DNA of 56,507 nucleotides from NCBI RefSeq assembly GCF_020889685.1, contig NZ_JACMYO010000033.1, forward strand, positions 1-56,507, read 5' to 3'. Every line of letters begins with the position of its first letter. Within the stretch, counting starts at the first letter, position 1. The notes under the pieces are model-generated. The model was not told the DNA's origin and ran no database searches. It worked only from the letters and a program-made list of their open reading frames with translations. This stretch comes from Bradyrhizobium oropedii. GTDB taxonomy: Bacteria; Pseudomonadota; Alphaproteobacteria; Rhizobiales; Xanthobacteraceae. The translations under genes and the position numbers were made by a program. Below, piece by piece: positions 55,352-56,507 of this stretch.

Positions 55352-55984
55352 TCATGGGGACTCTGGCGGAGCCGTGTCATGAATTGCATCTTCCGATTTG
55401 CTGCCGTTGCCCGGTGTGGAGATCCCACGAGCGATAAGGGGACGCACCGCACGATCACCACTGGTTGGCATGACAGCACTATTCCCCAGCAAGTCGCCAG
55501 GATCGTTGATCATGACTCCGAGATTATTCCGGATCGAGCAGCCCAGCGTCGGGTCAAAGGAATTATCGTCAGTTGAAGGGCCGACGATCGAAAGCGACCG
55601 GCAAACGGGAGGATATGCTTCGTAGATAATTGCCTCGATCCGTACCCCGAAATGGGCGGGTAGATCGACGGGGGAGGCGGCTAAGTGAATATTATAAGGG
55701 GCAACGCCCATTGCGCGGGCCTCATGCGCCACTTGAGCAATGAGCCGGGGTGAGCCAGTGACGTCGAGATGGAGGGCATCCCGCCGACCGCGACTTGCAT
55801 TCGCAATGAAATTCCGCAGCCGATATCTCTCGGCGCAACGAAGACCTTGTAGCGACAAGACACTGGTCTTCTGCGCCACTTCGATTGCTTGCTCGGGCGG
55901 CTCAGAAGATATCGAAGCACGATTTGTGCATCCGTCCAAGGCTACGCCAATAGCGATCAAACAGCACAGCTGTCGTAAGATCAT
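55352..55984 (-). CDS. CpaD-like pilus-type lipoprotein of the T3SS locus (y4xK type)
   Basis: 210 residues. Lipoprotein signal ending VALDGC. The C-terminal half is CpaD-like: ASPVDLPAHFGVRIEAIIYE, then LGCSIRNNLGVMINDPGDLL, matching the CpaD pattern GC..NLa.mv.dP.DL. CpaD lipoproteins stabilise the CpaC secretin in Tad pili. Here it overlaps the rhcC2-like secretin (ATGA), so it likely serves as pilotin for the T3SS secretin. Confidence 0.75.
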   Translation of the reverse strand: MILRQLCCLIAIGVALDGCTNRASISSEPPEQAIEVAQKTSVLSLQGLRCAERYRLRNFIANASRGRRDALHLDVTGSPRLIAQVAHEARAMGVAPYNIHLAASPVDLPAHFGVRIEAIIYEAYPPVCRSLSIVGPSTDDNSFDPTLGCSIRNNLGVMINDPGDLLGNSAVMPTSGDRAVRPLIARGISTPGNGSKSEDAIHDTAPPESP

Positions 55985-56507
55985 TCTCGGTCCTCATTCG
56001 ATAATGCACCGCCGGCCGCGCCGGGTACTGCCGTGGGGGAAGGGACGCGGCCTCGCCGCGAATTTGCCAATGTGTTTGTCAAAGTGCGGCCTGCATCCGA
56101 GGGCGGTCCGATACGGTCGGTGGGGGCGATTATCTTGCCCGGATTCGATGCTGGTCGCACGATATAGGGCGTTACAACAATGACCAGCTCCGTCTCCTGC
56201 TTCTGAAATGACGATGAGCGAAACAGCGCGCCTAAGATCGGCACATCGCCTAACCAAGGAAAGGCACCAATGTCGGTGTCGAAATTGCGCCTAATGAGCC
56301 CTCCAATTGCAAAGCTTTGACCACTGGCAAGCTCGACGACGGTACTGGCACGCCGAGTGGAGAGACCAGGCACAGAGATCCCGTTGACGCTGACTTCACC
56401 TTCTTTCGACAATTCGCTGACTTCAGGCTTCACGTGGATATTGATCTGATTGTTGCTGAGAACGGTCGGAACGAACTCCAGACTGATGCCAAATTGACGG
56501 AACTGGA
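55981..56507 (-). CDS. rhcC2: secretin RhcC2 (CpaC-like), 5' part beyond window
   Basis: The visible C-terminal ~175 codons carry the secretin core: FRQFGISLEFVPTVLSNNQI, KPEVSELS, then VELASGQSFAIGGLIRRNFD, FPWLGDVPILGALFRSSSFQ and ELVIVVTPYIVRP, the hallmark secretin signature. It supplies the outer-membrane channel whose N-domains are in RhcC1. The pattern is nearer to CpaC/Tad secretins than to YscC. The gene runs past the right edge. Confidence 0.88.
   Translation of the reverse strand, partial: QFRQFGISLEFVPTVLSNNQINIHVKPEVSELSKEGEVSVNGISVPGLSTRRASTVVELASGQSFAIGGLIRRNFDTDIGAFPWLGDVPILGALFRSSSFQKQETELVIVVTPYIVRPASNPGKIIAPTDRIGPPSDAGRTLTNTLANSRRGRVPSPTAVPGAAGGALSNEDRE

Noticed and set aside
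1..56507. CRISPR array, rRNA operon, nod box, prophage genes, restriction system
   Set aside because: Scanned for by eye; no regularly spaced repeats, rRNA or recognisable genes of these kinds were found.

Overview
The window looks like a chromosomal segment of a Bradyrhizobium-type alphaproteobacterium. The first ~32 kb has high G+C, rhizobial housekeeping genes in familiar neighbourhoods (HDAC-like / xseB / dxs / tlyA / RNA methyltransferase, clpS, aroC, pdxH) and the short palindromic intergenic repeats usual in that genus. The last ~24 kb holds a symbiotic (Rhc-type) type III secretion system. Genus assignment is inference from gene content and style; no rRNA is present.

Region 1 (1-32.2 kb, core chromosome). 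Cell-envelope genes (extensin-like protein, YkuD L,D-transpeptidase), a CorA-type transporter, SDR oxidoreductase, pdxH, a lipoprotein and a J-domain protein. Then an anti-sigma gene with an ECF sigma gene that is frameshifted inside its region 4 helix-turn-helix. Then a histidine phosphatase, aroC, a class III nucleotide cyclase, a DMT exporter, clpS, a DUF1194 vWA protein and a nucleotidyltransferase. A leftward block follows: HDAC-like, xseB, dxs, a 2-deoxyribosyltransferase-like gene, tlyA (frameshifted in its S4 domain) and an RlmD/TrmA-like methyltransferase. After that come a 5'-nucleotidase, enoyl-CoA hydratase, alpha/beta hydrolase, DinB, DUF6894, rpsU, a three-gene TadE/TadE/TadG operon with an unusual 11-bp-phased repeat array upstream, and an acyl-CoA dehydrogenase.

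Region 2 (32.2-37 kb, island edge). A tRNA-Gln(UUG) gene is followed by a convergent integrase/excisionase pair. This is the classic left end of an integrated element, probably a symbiosis island running beyond the right edge. Next to it lies a graveyard of IS66 genes, a UPF0149-like fragment and a multiply frameshifted DDE transposase. Base composition drops visibly from here on.

Region 3 (37-56.5 kb, T3SS). Three divergent units carry recognisable tts boxes (TtsI-dependent promoters): a leftward operon nopC-like/nopA-like/rhcD/two small genes/rhcV; leftward nopX (translocon); and a rightward operon nopB-rhcJ-nolU-rhcL(nolV)-rhcN-rhcO-rhcQ-rhcR-rhcS. A fourth tts box lies in a gene-less ~510-bp gap that separates rhcS from rhcT-rhcU. 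The split secretin is present as rhcC1 (nolW) and, at the right edge, a CpaC-like rhcC2 with a CpaD-like lipoprotein. The set covers the export gate, ATPase complex, sorting platform, MS-ring, secretin, needle/inner-rod candidates and a translocon protein. TtsI and effectors are not visible and presumably lie outside.

Most notable observations: RhcU lacks the canonical NPTH autocleavage motif (GPAT instead); a YscX/YscY-like gene pair may sit directly before rhcV; a tts box interrupts the rhcS-rhcT junction; and a four-fold 11-bp-period operator-like array lies upstream of the Tad-like operon.
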